Source: CAZLAP01 sp964557715 (GTDB taxonomy: Bacteria > Patescibacteriota > Minisyncoccia > Minisyncoccales > RBG-13-42-11). From it: a stretch of 22,163 nucleotides of DNA. The stretch is taken from assembly GCA_964557715.1 (NCBI GenBank), contig CAZLAP010000034.1:1-22163 (forward strand). The letters run 5' to 3'. The notes under the pieces were generated by a model. That model ran no database searches. It saw nothing but the letters and a program-made list of their open reading frames with translations, and was not told where the DNA came from. Position 1 is the first letter of the stretch. Each line of letters starts with the position of its first letter. The position numbers and the translations under genes were made by a program. Positions 7,593-17,975 of the stretch are shown piece by piece.

Positions 7593-7623
7593 CCCTGAAG
7601 CATTTTTTGCTTGGGGTCTTTTT
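7591..7623 (+). terminator. Terminator-like hairpin (possible attenuator) in the rpoB leader
   Basis: ACCCC and AAGCA (7591-7602, two-base bulge TG) pair with TGCTT and GGGGT (7608-7617) around a T-rich loop, followed by C and five T residues (7619-7623). It lies downstream of the TTGACA promoter, so rpoBC transcripts must read through it. It could also end readthrough from rodA, or do both. Confidence 0.6.
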
Positions 7624-7671
7624 GGTGTTTTTTGCTCGTTAAATTTTATCGGCGGAAATTTTTAAATTATT

Positions 7672-10600
7672 ATGAGCTTTACCAAGACTAAAAATTTTTC
7701 AAAAACTAAAGTTTCTCTTTCTCTGCCTTACCTGTCTTTAATACAAAAAGACAGCTGGCAGTTGTTTTGGAAAAGAGATTTAAAAGAATTATTTTTTGAA
7801 ATTTCTCCTATTAGAGACTATACGGGCAAAGAATTGGAGCTTTGGTTTTTGGATTATAAATTAGACCAGCCGAAGTATAAAACGGACTTGGAGGCAAAAC
7901 AGAATAATGATTCGTTTGAAGCGCCTTTAAGGGTAAAAACAAAATTAATTAATTTAAAAACCAAAAAAACCAAAGAACAGGAAATTTACCTTGCTGATTT
8001 CCCCTTGATGACGGAAAGGGGAACTTTTATTGTCAATGGCGTAGAAAGAGTCGTAATCTCCCAGCTTATTCGTTCGCCGGGAGCTTTTTTTACTTGTCAA
8101 AGAACCGGCGGTAGAAATAATTTTGGCGCTAAAATTATTCCCAACCGGGGCGCCTGGCTTGAATTTGCTACTGAACAATCCGGGGCAATCGGGGTAAAAA
8201 TTGACAGGAGGAGAAAAATAATGGCTACCACTTTATTGAGAGCTTTTGGCATTGACAATGACAAATCAATCAAAGAAACTTTTCAGGATGTAGATAAAGG
8301 AGAAATAAAATATATTGAAGAGACTTTTAAAAAAGACACAACGCACAATCAGTCAGAAGCTTTCGTGGAAATTTATCAGAGATTAAGGCCTGGGGATTTG
8401 GCCACGCCCGATACGGCCCGGGAACTGATTGAAAATATGTTTTTTAATTTTGAAAGATACGACCTTTCCAAAGTGGGCCGCTGGAAAATGAGACACAGGC
8501 TTTCAGAAAAATTGGCGAAAAACAATGAAGAAATTTCCATCAAAGACAGAGTTCTCAAGCTGGAAGATGTTGTGGCGGTAATCAGAGAAATTATCAAGCT
8601 GAATAACGATCCCGAGGCAAAACCTGACCAAATCGACCATTTGGGAAACAGAAGGGTCAGAACTTTCGGCGAACTTTTACAAAACAGATTAAGGGTAGGT
8701 CTTATGAGAATGGAAAGGATTATTAAAGACAGGATGTCCACTTTGGACGTTTATACTCTTGCTCAATCCCAACTGATAAATCCAAGGCCTTTTATGGCGG
8801 CAGTAAAAGAGTTTTTCACTTCTTCCCAGATGTCGCAGTTTATGGATAATGAAAATCCTTTAGCCGAAGTGGAACATAAAAGAAGATTATCATCTACCGG
8901 GCCGGGCGGTTTAGCCAGAGAAAGAGCTGGTTTTGAAGTTAGGGATGTCCAGCCGTCGCATTACGGCAGAATTTGCCCTATCCAAACGCCTGAAGGCCCC
9001 AATATAGGTTTGGTCGGTCATATGGCTTCTTTTGCCAGAATTAACCAATATGGTTTTCTGGAAACGCCTTATTTTAAAGTTGAAAAAGGAAAAGTTACAT
9101 CGCAGGTTCATTACTTATCCGCTTACGAAGAAGAAAAATACAATATTGCTTCAGGGGCGGTGCCGATAAGCGAAAAAGGTTATATTGTTCCGGAAAAAGT
9201 TGAAGCCAGGATAAAGGGGGAACCGGGTGTTGCGGAACGAAGCAAAATAGATTTTATTGACGTTTCTTCCGAACAATCGGTTTCAATCGCCACTTCCTGC
9301 ATTCCTTTTCTTCAAAACGACGACGCTAACCGCGCTTTAATGGGTTCAAATATGCAGAGGCAAACTGTTCCTTTGTTTAAGCCTGAACCTCCTTTGGTTG
9401 CCACCGGAACAGAAAGAAAAGTGGCTCAAGATTCCGGTCAGATTGTTGTCGCAGAAGAAGATGGGACAATTTCAGACGTGGACGCCAATCATATAACGAT
9501 AAGGCCAAAGGCTAAAAATTCAAAGCCAAAAACTTATCATCTTAAAACTTTTATCAGAACGAACCAATACACTTGTTTTCATCAAAAACCGATTGTTGAA
9601 AAAGGCAAAACCGTTAAAAGAGGAGAAATTTTAACGGATGGCGGAGCTATCGCCCAAGGCTCTTTGGCTTTAGGCCAGAATATTTTAGTTGCTTTTATGC
9701 CGTGGCGCGGAGGAAATTTTGAAGATTCAATTATTATATCTGAAAAACTGGTTAAGGATGATATTTATACTTCAATTCACATTGAAAGTTTTGCTTGTGA
9801 CGTTAGGGAAACAAAATTAGGTCCGGAAATAACAACTCCCGATATTCCGAATGTTTCCGAAGAAAAATTAAAAGATTTGGACGAAGAAGGAATCGTTAGA
9901 ATCGGCGCTGAAGTTGGGCCGAATGATATTTTAGTAGGGAAAATTTCGCCGAAAGGAGAAGCAGATTTAACTGCCGAAGAAAGGTTGCTAAGGGCTATTT
10001 TCGGAGAAAAAGCCAGGGAAGTGAAGGATACATCTTTGTTGATGGAGCACGGCAAAAGAGGAAGAGTTGTCGGAGTCAAAGTTTTTTCCAGGGAGTTAGG
10101 CCATAAATTAAAACCGGGAGTGATAAAAAGAATTGAAGTGGAAGTCGCTCAACTGAGAGAGATTAAAGCCGGCGACAAGCTGGCTGGCAGGCATGGCAAT
10201 AAGGGCGTAATTTCAAAAATTATGCCTGTTGAAGAAATGCCCTTTATGGAAGACGGCACTCCGGTTGACATTGTTTTAAGCCCTATGAGCGTTGCTTCCA
10301 GAATGAATCTCGGCCAAATTTTGGAAACTCATCTTGGCTGGGCTGTTAAAAATTCCGGCTATCAGGCAATTACTCCGTCTTTAGCAGGAGCTAATGAAGA
10401 AGACATCAAAAAAGAATTAAAAACAGCCGGTTTGCCGGAAGACGGAAAAATTATTTTATACGACGGCAGAACAGGCCATCCTTTTTCAAAAAAAGTTACC
10501 GTTGGCTATATATATATGATGAAATTAATTCATATGGTTGAAGATAAAATTCATATGCGTTCAATAGGCCCTTATTCTTTAATTACCCAGCAGCCTCTTG

Positions 10601-10869
10601 GCGGAAAAGCGCAATTCGGCGGACAGAGATTCGGCGAAATGGAAGTTTGGGCAATGGAGGGCTATGGTTCGGCTTATACGCTTCAAGAAATGCTGACAAT
10701 AAAATCTGACGATGTTCAGGGCAGAGCCGCAACTTACGAAGCAATTTTAAAAGGAGAGGAAATAAAAACGCCGAATATCCCCGCTTCTTTTAATTTATTG
10801 GTAGCTGAATTAAAATCATTGGGACTGTCGGTAGAGGTAAAGGAAAAGCCGAGAGATGACGATGAATAA
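7672..10869 (+). CDS. rpoB: DNA-directed RNA polymerase subunit beta
   Basis: RpoB forms one side of the polymerase active-site cleft. At 1065 residues it is a compact version without the lineage-specific insertions of E. coli (1342). Clear blocks in order: the early [24 protein letters not shown] region; the rifampicin cluster (residues ~384-410, SQFMD then EHKRRLSST); [38 protein letters not shown]; the [18 protein letters not shown] block; [32 protein letters not shown]; and the C-terminal [18 protein letters not shown] and [13 protein letters not shown] motif that contacts beta-prime. The Rif pocket keeps the E. coli contacts Q513, D516, H526, R529 and S531 but has Thr409 at the position of L533. 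The start is ATG 7672, with no Shine-Dalgarno at a useful distance (GGCGGA lies 15 bases away). rpoC follows by 23 bp. rplJ-rplL, usual upstream neighbours, are absent. Confidence 0.98.
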   Translation: MSFTKTKNFSKTKVSLSLPYLSLIQKDSWQLFWKRDLKELFFEISPIRDYTGKELELWFLDYKLDQPKYKTDLEAKQNNDSFEAPLRVKTKLINLKTKKTKEQEIYLADFPLMTERGTFIVNGVERVVISQLIRSPGAFFTCQRTGGRNNFGAKIIPNRGAWLEFATEQSGAIGVKIDRRRKIMATTLLRAFGIDNDKSIKETFQDVDKGEIKYIEETFKKDTTHNQSEAFVEIYQRLRPGDLATPDTARELIENMFFNFERYDLSKVGRWKMRHRLSEKLAKNNEEISIKDRVLKLEDVVAVIREIIKLNNDPEAKPDQIDHLGNRRVRTFGELLQNRLRVGLMRMERIIKDRMSTLDVYTLAQSQLINPRPFMAAVKEFFTSSQMSQFMDNENPLAEVEHKRRLSSTGPGGLARERAGFEVRDVQPSHYGRICPIQTPEGPNIGLVGHMASFARINQYGFLETPYFKVEKGKVTSQVHYLSAYEEEKYNIASGAVPISEKGYIVPEKVEARIKGEPGVAERSKIDFIDVSSEQSVSIATSCIPFLQNDDANRALMGSNMQRQTVPLFKPEPPLVATGTERKVAQDSGQIVVAEEDGTISDVDANHITIRPKAKNSKPKTYHLKTFIRTNQYTCFHQKPIVEKGKTVKRGEILTDGGAIAQGSLALGQNILVAFMPWRGGNFEDSIIISEKLVKDDIYTSIHIESFACDVRETKLGPEITTPDIPNVSEEKLKDLDEEGIVRIGAEVGPNDILVGKISPKGEADLTAEERLLRAIFGEKAREVKDTSLLMEHGKRGRVVGVKVFSRELGHKLKPGVIKRIEVEVAQLREIKAGDKLAGRHGNKGVISKIMPVEEMPFMEDGTPVDIVLSPMSVASRMNLGQILETHLGWAVKNSGYQAITPSLAGANEEDIKKELKTAGLPEDGKIILYDGRTGHPFSKKVTVGYIYMMKLIHMVEDKIHMRSIGPYSLITQQPLGGKAQFGGQRFGEMEVWAMEGYGSAYTLQEMLTIKSDDVQGRAATYEAILKGEEIKTPNIPASFNLLVAELKSLGLSVEVKEKPRDDDE

Positions 10870-10892
10870 TTTGTAACTTTAAGAAAATTGTT

Positions 10893-13800
10893 ATGCGCGT
10901 AACAGATATTAATGCCATCAGAATAAAGTTAGCTTCGCCCGAAGAAATTTTAAATTGGAGTTGCGGCGAAGTGATAAAACCGGAAACAATAAATTACAGG
11001 ACCCAGCGTCCGGAAAAGGACGGCTTGTTTTGCGAAAAGATTTTCGGTCCGACCAAAGATTACGAATGTTATTGCGGAAAATATAAAAGAATTCGCTATA
11101 AAGGCGTTGTTTGCGACAGATGCGGAGTGGAAGTGACGAAAGCCGTAGTCAGAAGAGAAAGAATGGGCCACATAAAATTAGCCACCCCTTGTTCTCATAT
11201 TTGGTTTTTAAGAGGCATGCCCTCCAGAATCGGCATGATTCTTGATATTCCTATGCAGCATTTGGAAGGAGTGATTTATTTTGCCTCATACATTATTACC
11301 AGCTGCAATGAGGACGCTAAAAAGAAAGTTTTACAGGAAATTGAAAGAGAATATAAGGCCAAAGTTAAAAGCCTGGCAAATAAGAACGGATCAAAATCAA
11401 AGAAAAATTCATCTTCTTTAGCCGAGAATTTAAAAACAGCTATGAACGCGGCAAAGGAGGAAGTGTTAAACTTAAAACCATTAAAAGTTTTGTCAGAGAT
11501 TGATTATCATCGCCTTTCTTTAAAGTACGGAGAGGTTTTTGAAGCCGGAACCGGAGCCGAAACCTTAAGGAAAATTTTTGAAAAAGTTGACCTAAAAGAA
11601 AAAATAAAGGAAATAAAAAAAGAATTGGAAACAGCCTCGCCGGCTGTCAAAAGAAAAATTTTAGAGAGATTAAAAATTTTTCAAAGCATGTTGAAAGCCG
11701 GCTTAAGGCCGGAATGGATGTTTTTAGCCGTTTTGCCGGTTCTGCCTCCGGATTTAAGGCCTATGGTTCAGCTGGACGGCGGCCGCTATGCTTCTTCAGA
11801 TTTAAACGATCTTTATCGCAGAGTAATAAATAGGAACAATCGCTTAAAATATCTTTTGGAAATTGGAGCTCCGGAAGTTATTGTCAGAAACGAAAAGAGA
11901 ATGCTGCAAGAGGCTGTGGATGCTTTGATTGACAATGGAATGAGAAAAAGAACAATGACTACGGCTACCACTGGAGGCAAAAGGCTGCTTAAGTCATTGG
12001 CTGACATATTGAAAGGAAAGCAGGGGAGATTTCGCCAGAATCTTTTGGGCAAAAGAGTGGATTATTCAGGCAGGTCGGTTATTGTGGTTGGCCCCGAATT
12101 GAAGCTTAATGAAGTTGGCATACCTAAAAAAATGGCTTTGGAGCTTTTTAAACCTTTTGTCATCAAAAAATTTTTAGAAAAAGAACTGGCTTACAACGTA
12201 AGATCCGCTTCCAGGCTGATTGAACAAAAGCTTGACGAAGTTTGGGCCAATTTGGAAGAAATAGTTAAAGACAAGCTTGTTTTGCTTAACAGGGCTCCTA
12301 CGCTTCATAAATTGGGAATTCAGGCTTTTTATCCAAAACTGATTGAAGGAGAATCAATTAGAATTCATCCGATGGTCTGCAAAGCTTTTAATGCCGACTT
12401 TGACGGAGACCAAATGGCGGTTCATTTGCCGCTTTCCGATCTGGCTCAAAAAGAAGCTCGGGAAATTATGTTATCTGTTTTGAATTTGCTTAAGCCGGCC
12501 ACCGGTACGCCGATAGTAACCCTTTATCAAGACATCAGCTTGGGTTGTTATTATTTAACTCAAATTAAAGAAGCGGCTAAGGGCGAAGGAAAAATATTTT
12601 CAAGCAAAGAAGAAGCCGTTTTAGCCAAAGAATACGGCGATATTGATTTGCAGGCGAAAATAAAAGTCAAATTAAGTCAAGCAGGCTCTTTAATGGAAAC
12701 CAGTATTGGCAGAATTATTTTTAACGAATCTTTACCCGATGATTTTCCTTTTATCAATTCGTTGATAAAAGTAAAGGATTTAGAAAAAATAACCAGAGAG
12801 ATTATCAATAAGTATGATTTTGAAAAAACTGAAGAATTTTTAGACAAGATAAAAGAGTTAGGTTTTGAATATTCAACTTGGGCTGGAATTTCCTGGGGTA
12901 TGGATGATTTAATTGTTCCTCCTGAAAAGAAAGCAATTGTAGCTGAAGCCGAAAAAGAAATAGAAAAAATAGAGGAACATTTTAAAAAAGGATTGCTCTC
13001 AAGAGAAGAAAAGCGATTAAAAGTAATTGAGATTTGGAGCAAAGTAAAAGCAAGAATTGAGGAATTAGTTCCGAAAACTCTGCCGAAAACCGGACCGATT
13101 TTTCAGATTATTGATTCAGGCTCAAGAGGATCATGGTCGCAGCCCGTTCAAATGACAGGAATGAAAGGATTGGTGATCAACCCGGCGGGACAAATCATTG
13201 AATTGCCCGTAAAAAGCTCCTTTAAAGAGGGTTTTGACGTTTTGGAATATTTTATTTCAACCCACGGCGCCAGGAAAGGAACCGCTGACACTGCATTGAG
13301 AACGTCTACTGCCGGATATTTAACCAGAAGATTGGTTGATGTCGCCCATGAAATTATAGTTACAGAAGAAGATTGCCGCGACAAGGATGGTTTTGTTGTT
13401 TGGAAAAAAGAAGCGAATGAAATAGGCCAAAACTTTATTTTTAAAATTTTAGGCAGAATAAGCTTAGAAAGAATTTCCGGAATTTGTAAAGAAGGAGAGT
13501 TTATTGATTGGGAAAAAGCGGAAAAAATTGCCGCAACGGAGAATATTGAAAAAGTTAGGATTAGATCTCCTTTAAGTTGCAAATCCGTCAGAGGCGTTTG
13601 CCAAAAATGCTACGGTTGGGATCTTGGCAATAATCAGTTGGTAAAACTGGGAGAAGCGGTTGGAATTGTGGCCGCTCAGTCAATTGGAGAGCCGGGTACT
13701 CAATTAACAATGAGAACCTTTCATACCGGCGGAGTTGCCGGAGGTGGAGATATTACCATGGGTTTGCCGCGAGTTCAAGAGATTTTTGAAGCGAGAATTC

Positions 13801-14477
13801 CTGGAGGAAAGGCTGAAATTTCAAATGTTGAAGGAAAGATTTTGGAAATAACCGATGACAAAGTTATTAAAATAAAATGCAAAACAAAAACCAAAAAAAC
13901 TGAAATTGTTGAATATAAAATTCCGGAAAATTCGGCAATTTGGGTGAAACCGGGAGATAAGATTCAGAAAGGCCAGCAGCTTTGCGAAGGAAGTCTTGAC
14001 TTGAAAGAATTATTCAAATTAACCGGAGAAGAAGAAGCTCAGCGCTATATTATTAAGGAAATACAAAAAATTTACGCTTCTCAAGGAGCTTTAATCCACG
14101 ATAAGCATATTGAAGTAATTTGCCGACAAATGTTTTCAAGGGTAAAAATTAAAGATGCGGGAGATTCTTGTTTCACTGCAGGAGAGATTGTTGAACGAGT
14201 AAAGTTTTTAGAGGAAAATGCGCGTTTGAAATCGGAAAAGAAGAATTTAGCAAAAGGAGTGCCTATTCTATTGGGAATCTCCAGGGTTGCTTTAACCACA
14301 AGCAGTTTTCTTTCGGCCGCTTCTTTCCAAGAAACATCCCGCGTTTTAATAAAAGCTTCTTTAGATGGAAGAGAAGACAGATTGTTAGGATTGAAGGAGA
14401 ATGTTGTTATCGGAAAGCTTATTCCGGCAGGGACCGGTTTCAGGAAAAAAGAAAAAAATGGTAAAATAAAAAAGTAA
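10893..14477 (+). CDS. rpoC: DNA-directed RNA polymerase subunit beta-prime
   Basis: RpoC carries the catalytic magnesium site. The 1194 residues show: the N-terminal zinc ribbon (C59, C61, C74, C77); the clamp and a lysine-rich, low-complexity stretch (~residues 150-180, [12 protein letters not shown]) likely to be a surface loop; the [24 protein letters not shown] block; the absolutely conserved [12 protein letters not shown] with metal ligands D502, D504 and D506; the second zinc site (C828, C896, C903, C906); and the bridge-helix/trigger-loop region ([24 protein letters not shown]), then [10 protein letters not shown]. The end ([13 protein letters not shown] block, then [17 protein letters not shown]) matches the family. 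Co-transcribed with rpoB. No inteins, splits or frame breaks. Confidence 0.98.
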   Translation: MRVTDINAIRIKLASPEEILNWSCGEVIKPETINYRTQRPEKDGLFCEKIFGPTKDYECYCGKYKRIRYKGVVCDRCGVEVTKAVVRRERMGHIKLATPCSHIWFLRGMPSRIGMILDIPMQHLEGVIYFASYIITSCNEDAKKKVLQEIEREYKAKVKSLANKNGSKSKKNSSSLAENLKTAMNAAKEEVLNLKPLKVLSEIDYHRLSLKYGEVFEAGTGAETLRKIFEKVDLKEKIKEIKKELETASPAVKRKILERLKIFQSMLKAGLRPEWMFLAVLPVLPPDLRPMVQLDGGRYASSDLNDLYRRVINRNNRLKYLLEIGAPEVIVRNEKRMLQEAVDALIDNGMRKRTMTTATTGGKRLLKSLADILKGKQGRFRQNLLGKRVDYSGRSVIVVGPELKLNEVGIPKKMALELFKPFVIKKFLEKELAYNVRSASRLIEQKLDEVWANLEEIVKDKLVLLNRAPTLHKLGIQAFYPKLIEGESIRIHPMVCKAFNADFDGDQMAVHLPLSDLAQKEAREIMLSVLNLLKPATGTPIVTLYQDISLGCYYLTQIKEAAKGEGKIFSSKEEAVLAKEYGDIDLQAKIKVKLSQAGSLMETSIGRIIFNESLPDDFPFINSLIKVKDLEKITREIINKYDFEKTEEFLDKIKELGFEYSTWAGISWGMDDLIVPPEKKAIVAEAEKEIEKIEEHFKKGLLSREEKRLKVIEIWSKVKARIEELVPKTLPKTGPIFQIIDSGSRGSWSQPVQMTGMKGLVINPAGQIIELPVKSSFKEGFDVLEYFISTHGARKGTADTALRTSTAGYLTRRLVDVAHEIIVTEEDCRDKDGFVVWKKEANEIGQNFIFKILGRISLERISGICKEGEFIDWEKAEKIAATENIEKVRIRSPLSCKSVRGVCQKCYGWDLGNNQLVKLGEAVGIVAAQSIGEPGTQLTMRTFHTGGVAGGGDITMGLPRVQEIFEARIPGGKAEISNVEGKILEITDDKVIKIKCKTKTKKTEIVEYKIPENSAIWVKPGDKIQKGQQLCEGSLDLKELFKLTGEEEAQRYIIKEIQKIYASQGALIHDKHIEVICRQMFSRVKIKDAGDSCFTAGEIVERVKFLEENARLKSEKKNLAKGVPILLGISRVALTTSSFLSAASFQETSRVLIKASLDGREDRLLGLKENVVIGKLIPAGTGFRKKEKNGKIKK

Positions 14478-14515
14478 AAGGAACAGTTAGAATTTAACTT
14501 TTTAATCAAAAAACC

Positions 14516-16678
14516 GTGGCGCGAAAGAAAAAAACAAAAAAAAACAAGAAAATTTCGCCTAAAGAAAAAAAGCCCGGTATTTTTTCTCTGCCAGCAGAAA
14601 CAAAAAAATGGATTTTTGGGATAATTATTTTTATTTTGGCAATAATTATTGCCTTAAGCTTTTTTGAAATGGCGGGAGTTGCCGGTGCAATATTGATGAA
14701 AAGCCTCTCTTTTTTAATCGGTAAAGCCACTTTTGCAATTCCTTTAATTTTAGTTTTGGGAGGATTTGTTTTTTTGGAAGCAAAATACAGAAAGTTTTTT
14801 GGTCCGACAATTTTAGCGATTTTTATTTTAATTATCGGCATTGCCGGATTAATGGAAAGTTTGGGACTTGAAACAATTAAAGGAGGATGGATCGGTTTTG
14901 TTTTAAGTTGGCCCTTGTTAAGATTATTTGGCGAGTTGGTGTCTAAAATCGTTTTTGGCGGAATAATTGCGATTGGCGGCTTGATCCTTTGGTTTTTGAT
15001 AAAGGGTCCCAAAAAAGCCAAAGAAGTTTTCAAGATTGAGGAAAAAGAACAAGAAAGAAAACCGTCTTTGATAAAAAAAATTTTCTTGCCCAAGTTTGAG
15101 ATTAAAGAAATTGAACCAATTAAAAAAGAGACGCCCTTAAAATTAGAAGAGCCGCTTTTGGAATTAAAAACCAAAGAAGTTCCCGTTCATTTGCTGACCG
15201 GAGAGTTATATAAAACTCCGCCCTTAGAGCTGTTGGAAAGCGACAAAGGAAAAGCGGCTGCCGGAGACATTGTAACAAACTCAGCCATAATAAAGAAAAC
15301 TTTAGAAAATTTCGGCGTATCGGTGGAAATGTCCGAGGTTAATATCGGTCCGACCGTAACTCAATACACATTAAAGCCGGCTGAAGGGATAAAGCTCTCC
15401 AGGATTACCGCTCTTTCAAACAATCTTTCTTTGGCCTTAGCCAGTCATCCGATTAGAATAGAGGCTCCCATACCGGGCAAATCATTGGTTGGCATTGAGG
15501 TACCGAATAAAGCAAGATGTCAAATAAGATTGCGCGACTTAATTGCCAATTCTCATTTTCAGACAGCTTCTTCCAGTTTGACTATTACTTTAGGGAAAGA
15601 TGTTTCCGGATTTTCTTGTTATGCCGATTTAGCGAGAATGCCCCATCTTTTGGTGGCCGGAGCCACCGGAACAGGTAAAACTATTTTTTTGAATTCTTTG
15701 ATTTTAAGTTTGCTTTACAGAAATTCACCGGACATTTTAAGATTTATTATGATAGATCCAAAAAGAGTTGAATTTTCCGCTTACAAAGACCTGCCTCATC
15801 TTTTGACTCCGGTTATTTTTGATCCGCAGAGAACGGTAAACGCTTTAAAATGGTTAATTTCTGAAATGGAAAGAAGATTTGATATTTTATCAGGAAACGG
15901 TTCAAGAAACATAGACGCATATAATCAAAAAATTGTAAAAGAAGAAAAAAAACCTTTGCCCTATATTGTTCTGATTATTGACGAATTGGCTGATTTGATG
16001 GCTGCTAAAGGAAGGGAAATAGAGGCGGGTATTGTCAGATTAGCTCAAATGGCCAGAGCAGTAGGCATTCATTTAATAGTAGCTACTCAACGGCCTTCGG
16101 TTGAAGTAATTACGGGCTTAATTAAAGCGAATATTACTTCCAGAGTTACTTTTCAGGTCGCTTCCCAGGTTGATAGCCGTACCGTTTTAGACGCATCCGG
16201 TGCAGAAAAACTTTTAGGTTCCGGAGATTTGCTTTTTATTTCGGCTGACGTGTCAAAACCGAAAAGAATTCAAGGTTCATATGTTTCCGAAAAAGAAGTG
16301 AGAAGAGTGGTGGATTATATCAAAGAACAGAAAGAAAAGTTATTCTTAGAACAAAAGAGTGAATTATCTGAAAATCATCTGGCCGAAGATCTTGAAAGAA
16401 GCTTAGATATAAAAAGCGGAGAAGCCGGAGGGTTTGAAAATTATTCCGCTGATGAAGACCCTCTGTACGAGGAGGCGAAAAAAACAGTAATAGAAGTTAA
16501 AAAAGCCTCTGCCTCTTTTTTGCAAAGGAGATTGAGGATAGGCTATGCCAGGGCTGCCAGATTGCTGGATATGTTGGAAAGCCGAGGCATTATCGGGCCG
16601 GGCGAAGGAGCGAAGCCGAGGGATATTTTAACAGGCATTGAAGAAGAAGGCGAGAAAGATGATTGGCAGAAGGTTTAA
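14516..16678 (+). CDS. ftsK: DNA translocase FtsK/SpoIIIE
   Basis: FtsK is a septum-anchored ATPase motor that moves chromosomal DNA during division. The 720-residue protein has a lysine-rich N-terminus, about four membrane helices (residues ~20-165), a short charged linker, the alpha/beta motor with Walker A GATGTGKT (residues 382-389) and Walker B (VLIIDELADLM, D489-E490), HLIVATQRPSVEVITGLIKANI, and a C-terminal winged-helix gamma domain (~residues 642-703, SFLQRRLRIGYARAARLLDMLE) that reads orienting DNA motifs in characterised homologues. The linker is short, as in SpoIIIE, not the long E. coli type. The start is GTG at 14516; the next in-frame ATG would lose the first helix. It lies 38 bp after rpoC and may be on the same transcript. 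Confidence 0.96.
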   Translation: MARKKKTKKNKKISPKEKKPGIFSLPAETKKWIFGIIIFILAIIIALSFFEMAGVAGAILMKSLSFLIGKATFAIPLILVLGGFVFLEAKYRKFFGPTILAIFILIIGIAGLMESLGLETIKGGWIGFVLSWPLLRLFGELVSKIVFGGIIAIGGLILWFLIKGPKKAKEVFKIEEKEQERKPSLIKKIFLPKFEIKEIEPIKKETPLKLEEPLLELKTKEVPVHLLTGELYKTPPLELLESDKGKAAAGDIVTNSAIIKKTLENFGVSVEMSEVNIGPTVTQYTLKPAEGIKLSRITALSNNLSLALASHPIRIEAPIPGKSLVGIEVPNKARCQIRLRDLIANSHFQTASSSLTITLGKDVSGFSCYADLARMPHLLVAGATGTGKTIFLNSLILSLLYRNSPDILRFIMIDPKRVEFSAYKDLPHLLTPVIFDPQRTVNALKWLISEMERRFDILSGNGSRNIDAYNQKIVKEEKKPLPYIVLIIDELADLMAAKGREIEAGIVRLAQMARAVGIHLIVATQRPSVEVITGLIKANITSRVTFQVASQVDSRTVLDASGAEKLLGSGDLLFISADVSKPKRIQGSYVSEKEVRRVVDYIKEQKEKLFLEQKSELSENHLAEDLERSLDIKSGEAGGFENYSADEDPLYEEAKKTVIEVKKASASFLQRRLRIGYARAARLLDMLESRGIIGPGEGAKPRDILTGIEEEGEKDDWQKV

Positions 16679-16757
16679 GCGACGACTAAAACTTTGCTTT
16701 TTCTGCGCTTTGTATTTTTAAAAAATAACTAAAATTATCAAAATAACATTCATTTAT

Positions 16758-17762
16758 ATGGCAAAGAAAAAAGAAAAAATAGAAAAAAGAGACTTGGAAG
16801 AAGCGGTAGATGAAATAAAACAGCGTTTTGGCGAAGGCGCTATTATGAAATTGAAGGACGTCAGAGCTGTTGATGTTGATGTGATTCCCACAGGTTCTCT
16901 TTCTTTAAATTTGGCTTTAGGCGCGGGCGGAATGCCGCGCGGCCGGGTTGTTGAAATTTTTGGGCCTGAAAGTTCGGGGAAAAGCACGTTAGCCCTGCAT
17001 GTTTGCGCTGAAGCTCAAAAAAAAGAAGGAATAGCGGCTTTTGTTGACGCTGAACACGCTTTAGACCCTGATTATGCCAGGAAAATTGGCGTAAACGTTG
17101 ACGATTTGCTGATTTCTCAACCTGATTCAGGAGAACAGGCTCTGCAGATTGTTGAAGCTTTGGTAAAGTCAGGAGAGGTTGACGTGATTGTTATTGATTC
17201 AGTGGCTGCTTTAGTGCCTCAAGCTGAAATTGCCGGCGAGGTAGGAGAATTCCAAATAGGCCTTCAAGCCAGGCTTATGAGCCAGGCTTTGAGAAAATTA
17301 TCCGGTATTGTTTCAAAAACAAAAACCATTTTGATTTTTATCAACCAAACCAGAATGAAAATCGGAGTTTCTTGGGGGAATCCTGAAACTACGCCGGGCG
17401 GATTGGCTTTAAAATTTTATGCTTCAGTCAGGATAGAATTGAAAAGAATAGCTCAGATTAAAAAAGGAGACGAAATTATCGGTAATAGGGTTAGGGCTAA
17501 AATTGTCAAGAATAAAGTTGCTCCTCCTTTTAAAACCACTGAATTTGATATTTTTTACAACGAAGGAATTTCTTATTTTGGCGATATTTTAAACGCCGGC
17601 ACAAAAGCGGAGATAATCAAAAAACAGGGGTCTTGGTTCCAATTTGAAAAAACCCGGCTTGGCCAAGGAGTTGAAGCGAGTAAGGAATTTTTGAGAAAGA
17701 ATCCCGAAATTGCGGAAAAAATTAAAGAAGCTTTGCTTAAAAGTTATGCTGAAAATCAATGA
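16758..17762 (+). CDS. recA: Recombinase RecA
   Basis: RecA polymerises on single-stranded DNA to drive homologous pairing. The 334 residues include Walker [10 protein letters not shown] (residues 69-77), [10 protein letters not shown], the Walker [13 protein letters not shown], loop L1 ([16 protein letters not shown]), [21 protein letters not shown] covering loop L2, and [13 protein letters not shown]. It is shorter than E. coli RecA (352) and lacks the acidic C-terminal tail that restrains filament formation there. In the 79-bp gap from ftsK I find no LexA-type box (neither CTGT-N8-ACAG nor GAAC-N4-GTTC), so SOS control is not supported. A TAAAAT at 16730-16735 could be a -10 but has no convincing -35. 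The gene ends in TGA, 8 bp from the convergent rpsR stop. Confidence 0.98.
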   Translation: MAKKKEKIEKRDLEEAVDEIKQRFGEGAIMKLKDVRAVDVDVIPTGSLSLNLALGAGGMPRGRVVEIFGPESSGKSTLALHVCAEAQKKEGIAAFVDAEHALDPDYARKIGVNVDDLLISQPDSGEQALQIVEALVKSGEVDVIVIDSVAALVPQAEIAGEVGEFQIGLQARLMSQALRKLSGIVSKTKTILIFINQTRMKIGVSWGNPETTPGGLALKFYASVRIELKRIAQIKKGDEIIGNRVRAKIVKNKVAPPFKTTEFDIFYNEGISYFGDILNAGTKAEIIKKQGSWFQFEKTRLGQGVEASKEFLRKNPEIAEKIKEALLKSYAENQ

Positions 17763-17770
17763 AGATTAGG

Positions 17771-17968
17771 TTATTTGGAAGTAGACGAAAGGAGAGCTAA
17801 GTATCTTGCTCTTTTTATGGCTCTGGCTAATTTTCTTTGATGACTGGAACAAACTCCGGTTCTTTTTTTCGGCTTGATTTTTCCAGAAGCTGAGATAAAT
17901 TTTCTCAAAATTTGCGTTTCTTTAAAATCAATATTTTTTATATTTCGTTGGCAAAAATAACACTCCAT
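17771..17968 (-). CDS. rpsR: Small ribosomal subunit protein bS18, zinc-binding type
   Basis: S18 binds S6 on the platform of the 30S subunit. The true gene is 65 codons, starting MECYFCQRNIKNIDF. An open frame continues upstream to 18196, but that part overlaps ssb in another frame, so the ATG at 17968, seven bases after the ssb stop, is the right start. Family marks are IDFKETQILRKFISASGKI and the C-terminal RKLARAIKRARYLALL. It is a C+ form: C3-x2-C6 near the start plus GVCSSHQR supply a likely zinc site (C, C, C and H). The N-terminus is shorter than in E. coli (75 residues). It is the last gene of the ychF-rpsF-ssb-rpsR unit; rplI, which often follows, is not present. Confidence 0.96.
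   Translation of the reverse strand: MECYFCQRNIKNIDFKETQILRKFISASGKIKPKKRTGVCSSHQRKLARAIKRARYLALLSSTSK
17793..17816 (+). terminator. Putative recA terminator inside the antisense strand of rpsR
   Basis: AGAGC and AAG (17793-17801, one bulged T) pair with CTT and GCTCT (17805-17812) around a TAT loop, followed by TTTT. It begins 31 bases after the recA stop and lies opposite the conserved C-terminal codons of rpsR, so coding constraint could also explain it. Confidence 0.45.
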
Positions 17969-17975
17969 AGTTTTT

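Noticed and set aside
7473..7671. Riboswitch or small RNA gene in the rpoB leader
   Set aside because: The region is T-rich with two simple hairpins and no multi-helix junction or known ligand-binding core; attenuator or terminator is the simpler reading.
13148..13582. 144-codon open frame antisense to rpoC (and others at 12677-13042 and 14081-14509)
   Set aside because: They are shadows of the conserved rpoC frame with low-complexity composition.
14485..14503. Small hairpin AGTTA/TAACT with T-run between rpoC and ftsK
   Set aside because: The stem is only five A/T-rich pairs, too weak to call a terminator.
14506..15174. 222-codon open frame antisense to the start of ftsK
   Set aside because: It is rich in Pro, Lys and Ile as expected from the complement of an AT-rich membrane-protein gene; no domain is recognisable and ftsK is certain on the other strand.
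16679..16757. SOS (LexA) box upstream of recA
   Set aside because: Neither the enterobacterial nor the Gram-positive LexA palindrome is seen; only AT-rich palindromes such as TATTTTT/AAAAATA occur.
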